Part shown: one piece after another, positions 62,701 to 64,000 of the stretch | Position numbering within the stretch: the stretch's first letter is position 1 | Layout of the letters: every line of letters starts with the position of its first letter | Assembly (NCBI GenBank): GCA_019054805.1 | Contig: JAHQIY010000013.1 | Location: 1,612,001-1,676,000, forward strand | Origin: Brachionus manjavacas | Lineage: Eukaryota > Rotifera > Eurotatoria > Ploima > Brachionidae | Length of the DNA stretch: 64,000 bases | Direction of reading: 5' to 3' | Made by a program: the position numbers and the translations under genes | Notes under the pieces: generated by a model | The model's database searches: none | Told to the model about the DNA's origin: nothing | What the model saw: the letters and a program-made list of their open reading frames with translations, nothing else

Positions 62701-63496
62701 AAGCTCAATTGCTTCACTTTCTCAATTATTTATCCAAAAAATTTCGGCAGCCCTACCTTTAAATAGCAGATAATATTAATAAAAAGTTAAATTTTTTTAA
62801 TTAGTCTTAAATTAAAATTAGTTATAATTCCAAGATTTACATTAATTCATTTTGATTCGATGACTGATTTTAAAATTGCTCGATTTTCCATTGGCATGAA
62901 ATATTATCAAATAAATAAGTCTTATAATAATTTTAAAGGACTTGTAAGTATTTATGAAAAATTTAACTAGACATCTTGATTAATATTTTATTTAACGTCT
63001 GTAATGAAATAAAGATTATGGAACAACGGCTTTAGTCAGGGAAGAAAAATTATATGAGCTTTCATAATTAAAATGACACTATCATGCAATATATTTACAT
63101 TGAATAAATTGTTTAATTCAGAAACGGAAAGCCTTTTAAGCTGGAAAGTCAATTATTTATTTTTTAACATGATTTAAAAGGATTTTCATTTTTTTATGAA
63201 CTATTTTTTAAGAATGCGTTATTAATATTCAAATGAACGTCTTTTTTTAAAAAAACGAAACAAAGGCTTAAGTGAAGGAAGAAATTTTTAGAAGTATTAG
63301 AAATTATTTGAGAATGTTATTAATTTTTTTTTCAGTGAAAACATTGCATTATTCTTAAAGGTAAGTCTTTATTGGATGAATCCGTATCAAAGATCTCTAA
63401 ATACAAATAAATCAATATACTCACAACTTAAACAAATGTCAAAATCAAGTTAAATAAATTGTCTAAAATTTAAGTATAATCAATTTTACGTAAAAT
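59781..63496 (-). repeat. Inverted copy of array-unit sequence
   Basis: 59781-62400 pairs as the reverse complement with about 32720-35210 of unit B: hairpin landmark at 60471-60499, motif CAGAGACG at about 60255, small-ORF module at 61030-61230, GACGAGTTATT at about 61813. It keeps the 51-base segment (about 61770-61810), so it resembles subtype A/D. 62590-63496 continues with blocks running the same way as 35280-36060. Similarity stops sharply at about 63496. Confidence 0.78.
61030..61209 (-). other. Candidate small ORF, inverted array copy
   Basis: ATG to TAG, 59 residues; same frame as the array ORFs but with Leu for Pro near residue 10, Arg at 31, Ala at 40 and one extra codon at the end (N-K). 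Unproven as a gene. Confidence 0.22.
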
Positions 63497-64000
63497 ATTT
63501 ATGATTTATCTAAAAATTTCTCAAGTACAGATTCAAAACTTGGTGCTAGAACGCATCAAGAGCAAGATTTTGTTTTAAAAAAAAATTAAAATGCCATCTT
63601 AGATACAAAAATGTAAACCTATTGAGTAATTTTAAATTTTACGAGTGCCTAATTGATACATTGCACCTATTCTTAAGAATTAGCGATGTTTTAATTCGGC
63701 TTTTTGTACAGGACTTATGCAGCTACGATAATGTCGGAAATAACACAAAAATAGATCTAAAAAAGCATATCTATTTAGCCAAATATATTAAATTTTTGAA
63801 TGAAAAATGTAAAATAAAAATAGATCATTTTGATTCACCTGTAAAAGGAAATATTACAAGAGATTTTGTTGAAGGTGAAAAATTAAAAATCTTTAATAAC
63901 ATTGATTTTATAAATGATTTTCCAGAAATATCAAAAATTGAATTAATTAATAAAGTATGGCTCGATTTTTTCGAAATATATATACTGATTAAAAAGAACT
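63494..64000 (+). pseudogene. Edge gene fragment, unknown invertebrate-type protein, frameshifted and running off the window
   Basis: This is the only clearly coding, non-repetitive sequence here. From 63494 a frame reads D-L-S-K-N-F-S-S then KLGARTHQEQDF. At a nine-A run (63577-63585) the meaning moves to another frame, which stays open for about 140 codons to the window end: LKCHLRYKN, CLIDTLHLFLRISDVL, KYIKFLNEKCKIKI, GEKLKIFNNIDF and NKVWLDFFEIY. An open stretch of that length is very unlikely by chance at this A+T content. The style resembles large uncharacterised proteins common in invertebrates with many transposons, but I cannot name a family. The reading starts within a few bases of the repeat edge, so the repeats have cut into, or border, this gene. 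The shift could be a real mutation or a homopolymer error. An intron is possible but not needed. Confidence 0.7.

Noticed and set aside
63690..63711. 3' splice site (TTTTTGTACAG) before the open frame at the right end
   Set aside because: The reading frame runs openly through this point with sensible residues on both sides, so no intron is required.

Overview
This window is extremely A+T-rich (about 80% by eye) eukaryotic DNA made almost entirely of repeats. It has no operons, no ribosome-binding-site-led genes, no rRNA or tRNA and no intact long gene. It carries decayed Helitron Rep coding sequence and a pogo/Tigger-type (Tc1-mariner superfamily) element. The strong A+T bias and this transposon mix suggest an invertebrate animal, perhaps an arthropod, but the species cannot be named from the sequence. 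It looks like a heterochromatic or otherwise repeat-dense region.

Layout. Positions 1-7363 form an inverted repeat: arms 1-2418 and 4937-7363, with a loop that holds a decayed Helitron Rep gene. Positions 7300-9335 are a second, shortened copy of the arm-end plus loop. Positions 9336-15689 are a patchwork of the same modules in both orientations; one 742-bp pogo-like deletion element (10990-11731) is inserted there, and its empty target site survives in sister repeats. Positions 15690-27553 form a second, larger inverted repeat centred near 21.63 kb, with near-identical outer arms of about 3.4 kb and another Rep pseudogene near its centre. Positions 28535-54540 are a head-to-tail array with a period of about 4.68 kb: four full or nearly full units, one short unit and two partial end units. 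Positions 54541-59780 are older, more diverged copies of the same modules, with a third decayed Rep. Positions 59781-63496 are an inverted copy of array-unit sequence. At 63497 the repeats stop abruptly, and the last 504 bases hold non-repetitive, clearly coding-like sequence with one frameshift that runs off the window end.

Interpretation. About a dozen sequence modules, some with Helitron Rep fragments attached, were shuffled in both orientations and then amplified as inverted repeats and as a tandem macrosatellite. All three long Rep copies share a stop codon just before the HUH motif, so Rep was dead before it spread here; the amplification was by recombination or by another element's machinery. 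The most interesting items are the array with its two unit subtypes, the two large near-perfect inverted repeats, the short ORFs and decayed frames carried inside the repeats, and the edge gene at the right end. None of the repeat-borne small ORFs is proven to be a gene. Arm boundaries, identities and A+T content are by-eye estimates; an assembly artefact is possible for the large inverted repeats.
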